A stretch of DNA of 64,000 nt from Symsagittifera roscoffensis (taxonomy: Eukaryota; Xenacoelomorpha; Acoela; Convolutidae). The notes beneath the pieces are model-generated. The model searched no databases. It saw nothing but the letters and a program-made list of their open reading frames with translations, and was not told where the DNA came from. Within the stretch, counting starts at the first letter, position 1, and every line of letters starts with the position of its first letter. The DNA lies in assembly GCF_963678635.1 (NCBI RefSeq), contig NC_087064.1:84439847-84503846 (forward strand), in the 5' to 3' direction. The position numbers were made by a program, and so were the translations under genes. Positions 12,976 through 24,330 of the stretch are shown piece after piece.

Positions 12976-14464
12976 AGGGACGCGCGTCTTGCTAGTAAAA
13001 ATGTCAATTTTTGTCGTTTTTATATTAGGTGACCCGTCAAAGAGGAGGTGATTGGAAGCCATGCGTGGTAAAGGACGCGCGTCTTGCTAGTAATAAATGT
13101 AAATGTTCATCATTTTTTATTTGGTGACCTGTTAGAGACGAGGCGATCGGCAGCCACGCGTGGTAAAGGACTCGCGTCTTGCTAGTAATAAATGTCAATG
13201 TTCATCAATTTTGTTTTACGTGACCTGTTGAAGACGAGGCGATTAGAAGCCACGCGTGGTAAAGGACGCGCGTCTTGCTAGTGATAAGTGTCAATGTTCA
13301 TCATTTTTTTTAGGTAATCTGTTAAAGACGAGGCGATTGGCAGCCACGCGTGGTAAAGGACTCGCGTCTTGCTAGAAGTAAAATTCAATGTTCATCAGTT
13401 TGATATTAGCTGACCTGTTGAAAACGAGGCGATTGGAAGTCATGCGTGATGAAGGACGCGTGTCTTGCTAGAAATAAACCTCAGTGTTCATCAATTTTTT
13501 ATTGGCTGACCTGTTGAAGAAGAGGCGATTGGAAGCCACGCGTGGTAAGGGAAGCGCGTCTTGCTAGTAAAAATGTCAATCATCGTCGTTTTTATATTAG
13601 GTGACCTGTCGAAGAGGAGGTGATTGGAAGCCATGCGTGGTAAAAGACGCGCGCCTAGCTAGTAATAAATGTCAGTGTTCATCATTTTTATATTAGGTGA
13701 CTTGTTGAAAACGAGGTGATTGGAAGCCGCGCGTGGTAACGGACGCGCGTCTTGCTAGAAGTAAAATTCAATGTTCATCAATTTGATATTAGCTGACCTA
13801 TTAAAGTCGAGGCGATTGGAAGCCACGCGCAGTAAAGGTCGCGCGTCTTGCTAGTATTAATTGAAAATGTTCATCATTGTTTATTAGGTAACCTGTTAGA
13901 GACGAGGCGATAGGCAGCCACGCGTGGTAAAGGACTCGCGTCTTGCTAGCAATAAAAATCAATGTTCATCAATTTTGTTTTATGTGACCTGTTGAAGACG
14001 AGTCGATTAGAAGCCACGCGTGGTAAAGGACGCGCGTCTTGCTAGTGATAAATGTCAATGTTCAACATTTTTTTATTAGGTAATCTGTTAAAGACGAGGC
14101 AATTGGCAGCCACGCGTGGTAAAGGACTCGCGTCTTGCTAGAAGTAAAATTCAATGTTCATCAATTTTTTATTAGCTGACCTGTTGAAGAAGAGGCGATT
14201 AGAAGCCACGCGTGGTAAGGGACGCGCGTCTTGCTAGTAAAAATGTCAATCTTCTTCGTTTTTATATTAGGTGACCTGTCGAAGAGGAGGTGATTGGAAG
14301 CCATGCGTGGCAAAGGACGCGCGTCTAGCTAGTAATAAATGTCAGTGTTCATCATTTTTATATTAGGTGACTTGTTGAAAACGAGGTGACTGGAAGCCGC
14401 GCGTGGTAACGGACGCGCGTCTTGCTGGTAATAAATGTCAATGTTCGTCATTTTTATGTTAAGT

Positions 14465-15500
14465 GACCTGTTGAAGACGAGACGATTGAAAGCCACGCGT
14501 AGTAAAGGACGCGCAACTTGCTAGAAGTAAATTTCAAAGTTCATCAATTTGATATTAGCTGACCTGTTGAAAACGAGGCGATCGGCAGCCACGCGTGGTA
14601 AAGGACTCGCGTCTAGCTAGTAATAAATGTCAGTGTTCATCATTTTTATATTAGGTGACTTGTTGAAGACGAGACGATTGAACGCCACGCGTAGTAAAGG
14701 ACGCGCGTCTTGCTAGAAGTAAATTTCAAAGTTCGTCAATTTGATATTAGCTGACCTGGTGAAAACGAGGCGATCGGCAGCCACGCGTGGTAAAGGACTC
14801 GCGTCTTGCTAGTCATAAATGTCAAAGTTCATCAAATTTGTCTTACGTGACCTGTTGAAGACGAGGCGAGTGGCAGCCACGCTTGGTAAAGGACTCGCGT
14901 CTTGCTAGAAGTAAAATTCAATGTTCATCAATTTGATATTAGCTGACCTGTTGAAAACGAGGCGATTGGAAGCCATGCGTGGCAAAGGACGCGCGTCTAG
15001 CTAGTAATAAATGTCAGTGTTCATCATTTTTATATTAGGTGACCTGTTGAAGACGAGGCGATTAGAAGCCACGCGTGGTAAAAGACGCGCGTCTTGTTAG
15101 TAATAAATGTCAATGTTCGTCATTTCTATGTTAAGTGACCTGTTGAAGACGAGACGATTGAAAGCCACGCGTAGTAAAGGACGCGCAACTTGCTAGAAGT
15201 AAATTTCAAAGTTCATCAATTTGATATTAGCTGACCTGTTGAAAACGAGGCGATCGGCAGCCACGCGTGGTAAAGGACTCGCGTCTTGCTAGTCATAAAT
15301 GTCAATGTTCATCAATTTTGTCTTACGTGACCTGTTGAAGACGAGGCGAGTGGCAGCCACGCTTGGTAAAGGACTCGCGTCTTGCTAGAAGTAAAATTCA
15401 ATGTTCATCAATTTGATATTAGCTGACCTGTTGAAAACGAGGCGATTGGAATTCACGCGTGGTGAAGGACGCGTGTCTTGCTAGAAATAAACGTCAATGT
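14465..15500 (+). repeat. Overlapping 480-bp and 672-bp repeats in satellite A
   Basis: The rare unit ACGAGGCGAGTGGCAGCC with CACGCTTGG occurs with its landmark at 14861 and 15341, 480 bp (five units) apart. The rare unit GATTGAAAGCC with CGTAGTAAAGGACGCGC and AACTTGC occurs with its box at 14465 and 15137, 672 bp (seven units) apart. Two different whole-unit offsets in the same kilobase imply successive unequal exchanges and not a single duplication. Confidence 0.75.
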
Positions 15501-18500
15501 TCATAAGTTTTTTATTAGCTGACCTGTTGAAGAAGAGGCGATTGGAAGCCACGTGTGGTAAGGGACGCGCGTCTTGCTAGTAAAAATATCAATCTTCGTC
15601 GTTTTTATATTAGGTGACCTGTCGAAGAGGAGGTGATTGGAAGCCATGCGTGGTAAAGGACGCGCGTCTAGCTAGTAACAAATGTCAGTGTTCTTCATTT
15701 TTATATTAGGTGACTTGTTGAAAACGAGGTGATTGAAAGCCGCGCGTGGTAACGGACGCGCGTCTTGCTAGTAATAAATGTCAATGTTCGTCATTTTTAT
15801 ATTAGGTGACCTGTTGAAGACGAGACGCTTGGAAGCCACGCGTGGTAAAGGACGCGTGTCTTGATAGAAGTAAGTTTCAAAATTCATCAATTTGATATTA
15901 GTTGACCTGTTGAAAACGAGGCGATTGGATGTCACACGTGGTGAAGGACGCGTGTCTTGCTATTAATAAATGTCAATGTTCGTCGTTTTTATTAGCTGAC
16001 CTGTTGAAGAAGAGGCGATTGGAAGCCACGTGTGGTGAAGGACGCGTGTCTTGCTAGAAATAAACGTCAAGGTTCATCAATTTTTTATTAGCTGACCTGT
16101 TGAAGAAGAGGCGATTGGAAGCCACGTGTGGTAAGGGACGCGCGTCTTGCTAGTAAAAATGTCAATCTTCGTCGTTTTTATATTAGGTGACCTGTCGAAG
16201 AGGAGGTGATTGGAAGCCATGCGTGGTAAAGGACGCGCGTCTAGCTAGAAGTAAAATTCAATGTTCATCAATTTGATATTAGCTGACCTGTTGAAAACGA
16301 GGCGATTGGAAGTCACGCGTGGTGAAGGACGCGTGTCTTGCTAGAAATAAACGTCAATGTTCATCAATTTTGTCTTACGTGACCTGTTGAAGACGAGGCG
16401 AGTGGCAGCCACGCTTGGTAAACGACTCGCGTCTTGCTAGAAGTAAAATTCAATGTTCATCAATTTGATATTAGCTGACCTGTTGAAAACGGGGCGATTG
16501 GAAGTCACGCGTGGTGAAGGACGCGTGTCTTGCTAGAAATAAACGTCAATGTTCATCAATTTTTTATTAGCTGACCTGTTGAAGAAGAGGCGATTGGAAG
16601 CCACGTGTGGTAAGGGACGCGCGTCTTGCTAGTAAAAATGTCAATCTTCGTCGTTTTTATATTAGGTGACCTGTCGAAGAGGAGGTGATTGGAAGCCATG
16701 CGTGGTAAAGGACGCGCGTCTAGCTAGTAACAAATGTCAGTGTTCATCATTTTTATAATAGGTGACCTGTTGAAGATGAGACGTTTGGAAGCCACGCGTG
16801 GTAAAGGACGCGTGTCTCGATAGAAGTAAATTTCAAAGTTCATCAATTTGATATTAGTTGATCTGTTGAAAACGAGGCGATTGGATGTCACGCGTGGTGA
16901 AGGACGCGTGTCTTGCTATTAAAAAATGTCAATGTTCGTCGTTTTTATTTTAGGTGACCTGTTGAAGACAAGGTGATTGGAAGCCACGCGTGGTAACGGA
17001 CGCGCGTCTTGCTAGTAATAAATGTCAATGTTCGTCATTTCTATGTTAAGTGACCTGTTGAAGACGAGGCGATTGGAAGCCACGCGTGGTAAAGGAGGCG
17101 CGTCTTGCTAGAAGTAAATTTCAAAGTTCATCAATTTGATATTAGCTGACCTGTTGAAAACGAGGCGATTGGAAGTCACGCGTGGTGAAGGGCGCGTGTC
17201 TTGCTATTAATAAATGTCAATGTTCGTCGTTTTCATTTTAGCTGACCTGTTGAAGACGAGGCGATTGGAAGCCACGCGTGGTAAAGGACGCGCGTCTTGC
17301 TAGAAGTAAATTTCAATGTTCATCAATTTGATATTAGCTGACCTGTTGAAAACGAGGCGATTGGAAGTCACGCGTGGTGAAGGACGCGTGTCTTGCTATT
17401 GATAAATATCAATGTTCGTCGTTTTTATTTTAAGTGACCTGTTGAAGACGAGGTGATTGGAAGCCGCGCGTGGTAACGGACGCGCGTCTTGCTGGTAATA
17501 AATGTCAATGTTCGTCATTTCTATGTTAAGTGACCTGTTTAAGACGAGGCGATTGGAAGCCACGCGTGGTAAAGGACGCGCGTCTTGCTAGAAGTAAATT
17601 TCAATATTTATCAATTTGATATTAGCTGACCTGTTGAAAACGAGACGATTAGGAAGTCACGCATGGTGAAGGACGCGTGTCTTGCACTTAATAAATGTCA
17701 ATGTTCGTCGTTTTTGTTTTAGGTGACCTGTTGAAGACGAGGCGATTGGAAGCCACGCGTGGTAAAGGACGCGCGTCTTGTTGGTGATAAATGTCATTGT
17801 TCATCGTTTTTATATTAGGTGACCTGTTGAAGACGAGGCGATTGGAAGCCACGCGTGGTAAAGGACGCGCGTCTTGCTAGTAATAAATATCAATGCCATC
17901 ATTTTTATGTTAGGTGACTTGTTGAATGGAGACTAGTCGATTGGAAGCTACGCGTGGTAAAGGACGCGCCTCTTGCTAGAAAAAAATGTGAATGTTCATC
18001 ATTTTTTTATTAGGTGACGTATTAAAGACGAGGCGATTGGAAGCCACGCGCGGTAAAGGTCGCGCGTCTTGCTAGTAATAATTGTAAATGTTCATCAATT
18101 TTTTATATGGTGACCTGTTAGAGACGAGGCGATCGGCAGCCACTCGTGGTAAAGGACTCGCGTCTTGCTAGTAATAAATGTCATTGTTCATCAATTTTGT
18201 TTTACGTGACCTGTTGAAGACGAGGCGATTAGAAGCCACGCGTGGTAAAGGACGCACGTCTTGCTAGTGATAAGTGTCAATGTTCATCATTTTTTTATTA
18301 TGTAATCTGTTAAAGACGAGGCGATTGGAAGCCACGCGCGGTAAAAGACGCGCGTTTTGCTAGTAATAAATGTAAATGTTCATCATTTTTATATTAGCAG
18401 ACCTGTTGAAAACGATGCGATTGGAAGCCACGCGTGGTAAAGGACGCGCGTCTTGCTAGTGATAAGTGTCAATGTTCATCATTTTTTTATTAGGTGACCT

Positions 18501-19845
18501 GTTGAAGACGAGGCGATTGGCAGCCACGCGTGGTAAAGGACTCGCGTCTTGCTAGTAATAAATGTCAGTGTTCATCGTTTTTATATTAGGTGACCTGTTG
18601 AAGACGAGGCGATTGGAAGCCACGCGTGCTAAAGGACGCACGTCTTGCTGGTGATAAATGTCAGTGTTCATCGTTTTTATATTAAGTGACCTGTTGAAGA
18701 CGAGGCGATTGGAAGCCACGCGTGGTAAAGAACGCGCGTCCTGCTAGTAATAAATGTCAATGTTCATCATTATTTTTATTAGGTGACCTATTTAAGACGA
18801 GGCGATTGGAAGCCACGCGCGGTAAAAGTCGCGCCTCTTGCTAGTAATAATTGTAAATGTTCATCATTTTTTATTAGGTGACCTGTTAGAGACGAGGCGA
18901 TCGGCAGCCACGCGTGGTAAAAGACTCGCGTCTTGCTAGTAATAAATGTCAATGTTCGTCAATTTTATTTTCCGTGACCTATTGAAGACGAGGCGATTAG
19001 AAGCCACGCGTGGTAAAGGACGCGCGTCTTGCTAGTGATAAATGTCAATGTTTATCATTTTTTTTTGTTAGGTAATCTGTTAAAGACGAGGCGATTGGCA
19101 GCCACGCGTGGTAAAGGACTCGCGTCTTGCTAGTAAAAAATGTCAGTGTTCATCATTTTTATATTAGGTGACCTGTTGAAGACGAGGCGATTGGAAGCCA
19201 CGCGTGGTAAAGGACTCGCGTCTTGCTAGTAAAAAATGTCAGTGTTCATCATTTTTATATTAGGTGACCTGTTGGAGACGAGGCGATTGGAAGCCACGCG
19301 TGGTAAAGGACGCGCGTCTTGCTAGTAATAAATGTCAATGCTCATTATTTTTCTGTTAAGTGACCTGTTGAATGAAGACGAGTCGATTGGAAGCCACGCG
19401 TGGTAAAGTACGCGCGTCTTGCTAAAAAATAAATGTCAAAGTTCATCATTTTTTATTAGGTGACCTGTCAAAGACGAGGCGATTGGAAGCCACGCGCGGT
19501 AAAGGTCGCGCCTCTTGCTAGTAATAATTGTAAATGTTCATCATTTTTTATTAGGTGACCTGTTAGAGACGAGGCGATCGGCAGCCACGCGTGGTAAAGG
19601 ACTCGCGTCTTGCTAGTAATAAATGTCAATGTTCGTCAATTTTTCTTTCCGTGACCTGTTGAAGACGAGGCGATTAGAAGCCACGCGTGGTAAAGGACGC
19701 GCGTCTTGCTAGTGATAAGTGTCAATGTTTATCATTTTTTTTGTTAGGTAATCTGTTAAAGACGAGGCGATTGGCAGCCACGCGTGGTAAAGGACGCGCG
19801 TCTTGCTAGTGATAAGTGTCAATGTTTATCATTTTTATATTAGGT

Positions 19846-20950
19846 GACCTGTTGAATGAAGACGAGTCGATTGGAAGCCACGCGTGGTAAAATACGCGCG
19901 TCTTGCTAGAAATAAATGTCAAATTCATCATTTTTTATTAGGTGACATATCAAAGACGAGGCGATTGGAAGCCACGCGCGGTAAGGGTCGCGCGTCTTGC
20001 TAGTAATAATTGTAAATGTTCATCATTTTTTATTAGGTGACCTGTTAGAGACGAGGCGATCGGCAGCCACGCGTGGTAAAGGACTCGCGTCTTGCTAGTA
20101 ATAAATGTCAATGTTCGTCAATTTTTCTTTCCGTGACCTGTTGAAGACGAGGCGATTAGAAGCCACGCGTGGTAAAGGACGCGCGTCTTGCTAGTGATAA
20201 ATGTCAATGTGTATCATTTTGTTTGTTAGGTAATCTGTTAAAGACGAGGCGATTGGCAGCCACGCGTGGTAAAGGACGCGCGTCTTGCTAGTGATAAGTG
20301 TCAATGTTTATCATTTTTTTTGTTAGGTAATCTGTTAAAGACGAGGCGATTGGCAGCCACGCGTGGTAAAGGACTCGCGTCTTGCTAGTAAAAAATGTCA
20401 GTGTTCATCATTTTTATATTAGGTGACCTGTTGAATGAAGACGAGTCGATTGGAAGCCACGCGTGGTAAAATACGCGCGTCTTGCTAGAAATAAATGTCA
20501 AATTCATCATTTTTTATTAGGTGACATATCAAAGACGAGGCGATTGGAAGCCACGCGCGGTAAGGGTCGCGCGTCTTGCTAGTAATAATTGTAAATGTTC
20601 ATCATTTTTTATTAGGTGACCTGTGAGAGACGAGGCGATCGGCAGCCACGCGTGGTAAAGGACTCGCGTCTTGCTAGTAATAAATGTCAATGTTCGTCAA
20701 TTTTTCTTTCCGTGACCTGTTGAAGACGAGGCGATTAGAAGCCACGCGTGGTAAAGGACGCGCGTCTTGCTAGTGATAAATGTCAATGTTTATCATTTTT
20801 TTTGTTAGGTAATCTGTTAAAGACGAGGCGATTGGCAGCCACGCGTGGTAAAGGACGCGCGTCTTGCTAGTGATAAGTGTCAATGTTTATCATTTTTTTT
20901 TAGGTAATCTGTTAAAAACGAGGCGATTGGCAGCCACGCGTGGTAAAGGA
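19846..20950 (+). repeat. 579-bp tandem duplication in satellite A
   Basis: GACCTGTTGAATGAAGACGA occurs at 19846 and 20425, and the units after it match in order: AAATACGCGCGTC, AATGTCAAATTCATC, GTGACATATCAAAGACG, GCGCGGTAAGGGTCGCG, then the CGATCGGCAGCC unit and the TTTTTCTTTCCGTGACC unit. The length is six units plus three bases, explained by the one TGAA-duplicated unit per copy. A further diverged version follows from 21098. Confidence 0.85.
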
Positions 20951-22560
20951 CTCGCGTCTTGCTAGTAAAAAATGTCAGTATTCATCATTTTTATATTAGG
21001 TGACCTGTTGAAGACGAGGCGATTGGAAGCCACGCGTGGTAAAGGACGCGCGTCTTGCTAGTAATAAATGTCAACGCTCATTATTTTTATGTTAAGTGAC
21101 CTGTTGAATGAAGACGAGTCGATTGGAAGCCACGCGTGGTAAAGTACGCGCGTCTTGCTAGAAATAAATGTCAAATTCATCATTTTTTATTAGGTGACCT
21201 GTCAAAGACGAGGCGATTGGAAGCCACGCGCGGTAAGGGTCGCGCGTCTTGCTAGTAATATTTACAAATGTTCATCATTTTTGTAATAGGTGACCTGTTA
21301 GAGACGAGGCGATCGGCAGCCACGCGTGGTAAAGGACTCGCGTCTTGCTTGTAATAAATGCCAATGTTCATCAATTTTATTTTTTGTGACCTGTTGAAGA
21401 CGAGGCAATTAGAATCCACGCGTGGTAAAAGATGCGCGTCTTGCTAGTTAAAAAAATGTCAGTGTTCATCATTTTTATATTTGGTGACCTGTTGAAGACG
21501 AGGCGATTGGAAGCCACGCGTGGTAAAGGACGCGCGTGTTGCTAGTGATAAATGTCAATGTTCAACATTTTTATATTAGCTGACCTGTTGAAGACGATGC
21601 GAATGGAAGCCACGCGTGGTAAAGGACGCGCGTCTTGCTAGTGATAAGTGTCAATGTTCATCATTTTTATTTTAGGTGACCTACTGAAAACGAGGCGATT
21701 GGAAGCCACGCGCGGTAAAGGACGTGCGTCTTGCTACTAATAAATGTAAATATTCATCATTTTTGTTTTTGGTGACCTGTTGAAAACGAGGCGATTGGCA
21801 GCCACGCGTGGTAAAGGACGCGCGTCTTGCTTGTAACAAATGTCAGTGTTCATCATTTTTATATTAGGTGACCTGTTGAAGACGAGGCGATTGGAACCCA
21901 CGCGTGGTAAAAGACGCGCGTCTTGCTAGTAATAAATGTTAATGTTCATCATTTTTTGTTAGGTGACCTGTTGAAGGCTAGGCGATTGGAAGCCACCACG
22001 CGTGGTAAAGGACGCTCACCTTCCTAGAAATAAATGTCAATTTTCATCAATTTTGTCTTAGCTGACCTGTTGAAGACGAGGCGATTGGAAGCCATGTGTG
22101 GTAAAGAACGCGCGTGTTGCTTGTAATAAATGTCAAGGTTTGTCATTTTTTATATTAGATGACCTGTTGAAGACGAGGCGATTGGAAGCCACGCGTGGTA
22201 AAGGACGCGCGTCTTGCTAGTAATAAATGTCAATGTTCATCAATTTTATATTAAATGACCTGTTGAATGAAGACGAGGCGATTGGAAGCCACGCGTGATA
22301 AAGGACGCGCGTCTTGCTAGTAATAAATGTCAGTGTTCAACATTTTGATATTAGGTGACCTGTTAAAGAAGAGGCGACTGGAACCCACGCGTGGTAACGG
22401 ACGCGCGTCTTGCTAGTAATAAATGTTAATTTTCATCATTTTTTGTTAGGTGACCTGTTGAAGACTAGGCGATTGGAAGCCACCACGCGTGGTAAAGGAC
22501 GCGCACCTTCCTAGAAATAAAAGTCAACATTCATCAATTTTATATTAGCTGACCTGTTAG

Positions 22561-23720
22561 AGACGAGGCGATCGGCAGCCACGCGTGGTAAAGGACTCGC
22601 GTCTTGCTAGTAATAAATGTCAATGTTCATCAATTTTATTTTCCGTGACCTGTTGAAGACGAGGCGATTAGAAGCCACGCGTGGTAAAGGACGCGCGTCT
22701 TGCTAGTGATAAATGTCAATGTTCATCATTTATATTTTAGCTGACTTGTTGAAGACGATGCAATTGGAAGCCACGCGTGTTAAAGGACGCGCGTCTTGCT
22801 AGTGATAAGTGTCAACGTTTATCATTTTTTTTGTTAGGTAATCTGTTAAAAACGAGGCGATTGGCAGCCACGCGTGGTAAAGGACTCGCGTCTTGCTGGT
22901 AAAAAATGTCAGTGTTCATCATTTTTATATTAGGTGACCTGTTGAAGACGAGGCGATTGGAAGCCACGCGTGGTAAAGGACGCGCGTCTTGCTAGTAATA
23001 AATGTCAATGTTCATCATTTTTATGTTAAGTGACCTGTTGAATGAAGACGAGTCGATTGGAAGCCACGCGTGGTAAAGTACGCGCGTCTTGCTAGAAATA
23101 AATGTCAAAGTTCATCATTTTTTATTAGGTGACCTGTCAAAGACGAGGCGATCGGCAGCCACGCGTGGTAAAGGACTCGCGTCTTGCTAGTAATAAATGT
23201 CAATGTTCATCAATTTTATTTTCCGTGACCTGTTGAAGACGAGGCGATTAGAAGCCACGCGTGGTAAAGGACGCGCGTCTTGCTAGTGATAAATGTCTAT
23301 GTTCATCATTTATATTTTAGCTGACCTGTTGAAGACGATGCAATTGGAAGCCACGCGTGTTAAAGGACGCGCGTCTTGCTAGTGATAAGTGTCAACGTTT
23401 ATCATTTTTTTTGTTAGGTAATCTGTTAAAAACGAGGCGATTGGCAGCCACGCGTGGTAAAGGACTCGCGTCTTGCTGGTAAAAAATGTCAGTGTTCATC
23501 ATTTTTATATTAGGTGACCTGTTGAAGACGAGGCGATTGGAAGCCACGCGTGGTAAAGGACGCGCGTCTTGCTAGTAATAAATGTCAATGTTCATCATTT
23601 TTATGTTAAGTGACCTGTTGAATGAAGACGAGTCGATTGGAAGCCACGCGTGGTAAAGTACGCGCGTCTTGCTAGAAATAAATGTCAAAGTTCATCATTT
23701 TTTATTAGGTGACCTGTCAA
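22561..23720 (+). repeat. 580-bp near-perfect tandem duplication in satellite A
   Basis: Copies are 22561-23140 and 23141-23720. The unit order CGATCGGCAGCC, TTTTATTTTCCGTGACC, ATTTATATTTTAGCTGAC, GACGATGCAATTGG, CGCGTGTTAAAGG, CAACGTTTATC and TTGAATGAAGACGAGTCG is the same in both, with only a few substitutions that I can see by eye. This is one of the youngest-looking duplications in satellite A and lies just before the junction with satellite B. Confidence 0.9.
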
Positions 23721-23933
23721 AGACGAGGCGATTGGAAGCCACGCGCGGTAAAGGTCGCGCGTCTTGCTAGTAATAATTGGAAATGTTCATAATTTTTGTA
23801 TTAGGTGACCTGTTAGAGACGAGGCGATCGGCAGCCACGCGTGGTAAAGGACTAGAGTCTTGCTAGTAAAAAAAATGTCAGTGTTCATCATTCTTATGTT
23901 AGGTGACCTGTTGAAGACGAGGCGATTGGAAGC

Positions 23934-23938
23934 CACGC
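23934..23938. other. Junction of satellites A and B at shared CACGC
   Basis: The last satellite A unit runs normally through GACCTGTTGAAGACGAGGCG and GGAAGC, then CACGC. At 23939 it continues as TTATCTCGCTACG, which is mid-unit satellite B sequence. In A the expected continuation is GTGG, and in B the expected upstream is TTCT. The five bases CACGC belong equally to both. There is no filler, target-site duplication or unique DNA. This fits an unequal or microhomology-mediated join, or template switching. An assembly join at a shared word is also possible and cannot be excluded from sequence alone. Confidence 0.9.
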
Positions 23939-24330
23939 TTATCTCGCTACGATCTCACTCTTTGTTCTGTTTAAATCAAGTTTGTTAGCGAACTGTTATT
24001 CTCACGATTATCTGCTTACAATCTCACTCTTTATTCTGTTTAAAACAAGTTCGTTGAGGACGTGTTATTCTCACGCTTATCTCGCTACGATCTCATTCTT
24101 TGTTCTGTTTAAATCAAGTTTGTTGAAGATCTGTTATTCTCACGCTTATCTCGCTACGATCTCACTCTTTGTTATGTTTAACTCAAGTCCGTTGACGACC
24201 TGTTATTCTCACGCTTATCTCACTACGATCTCACTAGTTGTTCTGTTTAAATCAAGTTCATTGACGACATATTATTCTCACGCTTATCTCGCACGATCTC
24301 ACTCTTTGTTCTGTTTAAATTAAGTTCGTT
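23939..24330 (+). repeat. Edge cassette of satellite B
   Basis: The first B units carry, in order, GTTTGTTAGCGA, TTTATTCTGTTTAAAACAAG with GTTGAGGAC, TCTCATTCTTTGTTCTG, GTTGAAGAT, then GTTATGTTTAACTCAAGTCC. The same ordered series recurs far inside the array, for example near 41215-41500, 41850-42120, 43960-44230, 54795-54910 and 63100-63330. So the array edge is not a random start but a diverged member of a multi-unit cassette. Edge substitutions (GCGAACTG, CACGATTATCTGCTTACAATC) fit relaxed homogenisation at an array end. Confidence 0.75.

Larger units (their letters stand above)
1..23938 (+). repeat. Satellite A: ~96-bp tandem array
   Basis: Continuous head-to-tail array of about 250 units with no interruption. 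The common unit is 96 bp when counted directly. Key words in order are GACCTGTTGAAGACGAGGCG, then GGAAGCCACGCGTGG, then GGACGCGCGTCTTGCTAG, then AATAAATGTCAATG, then CATCATTTTTATATTAGG. Units differ by substitutions and small indels, most often in the GC-rich core and the T-rich tail, so it is a mixture of variant types and not a freshly uniform array. The left end continues beyond the window. Minus-strand open frames up to 86 codons (for example 1767-2027) simply repeat a 32-residue translation of the unit, since 96 is 32 codons. I see no internal gene, transposon or RNA gene. The family is not one I recognise. Confidence 0.98.

Noticed and set aside
1-23938. TGACCT in satellite A as a nuclear receptor half-site
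   Set aside because: A six-base word is expected in one unit by chance and is then multiplied by the array; the organism is unknown and no spacing rule is met.
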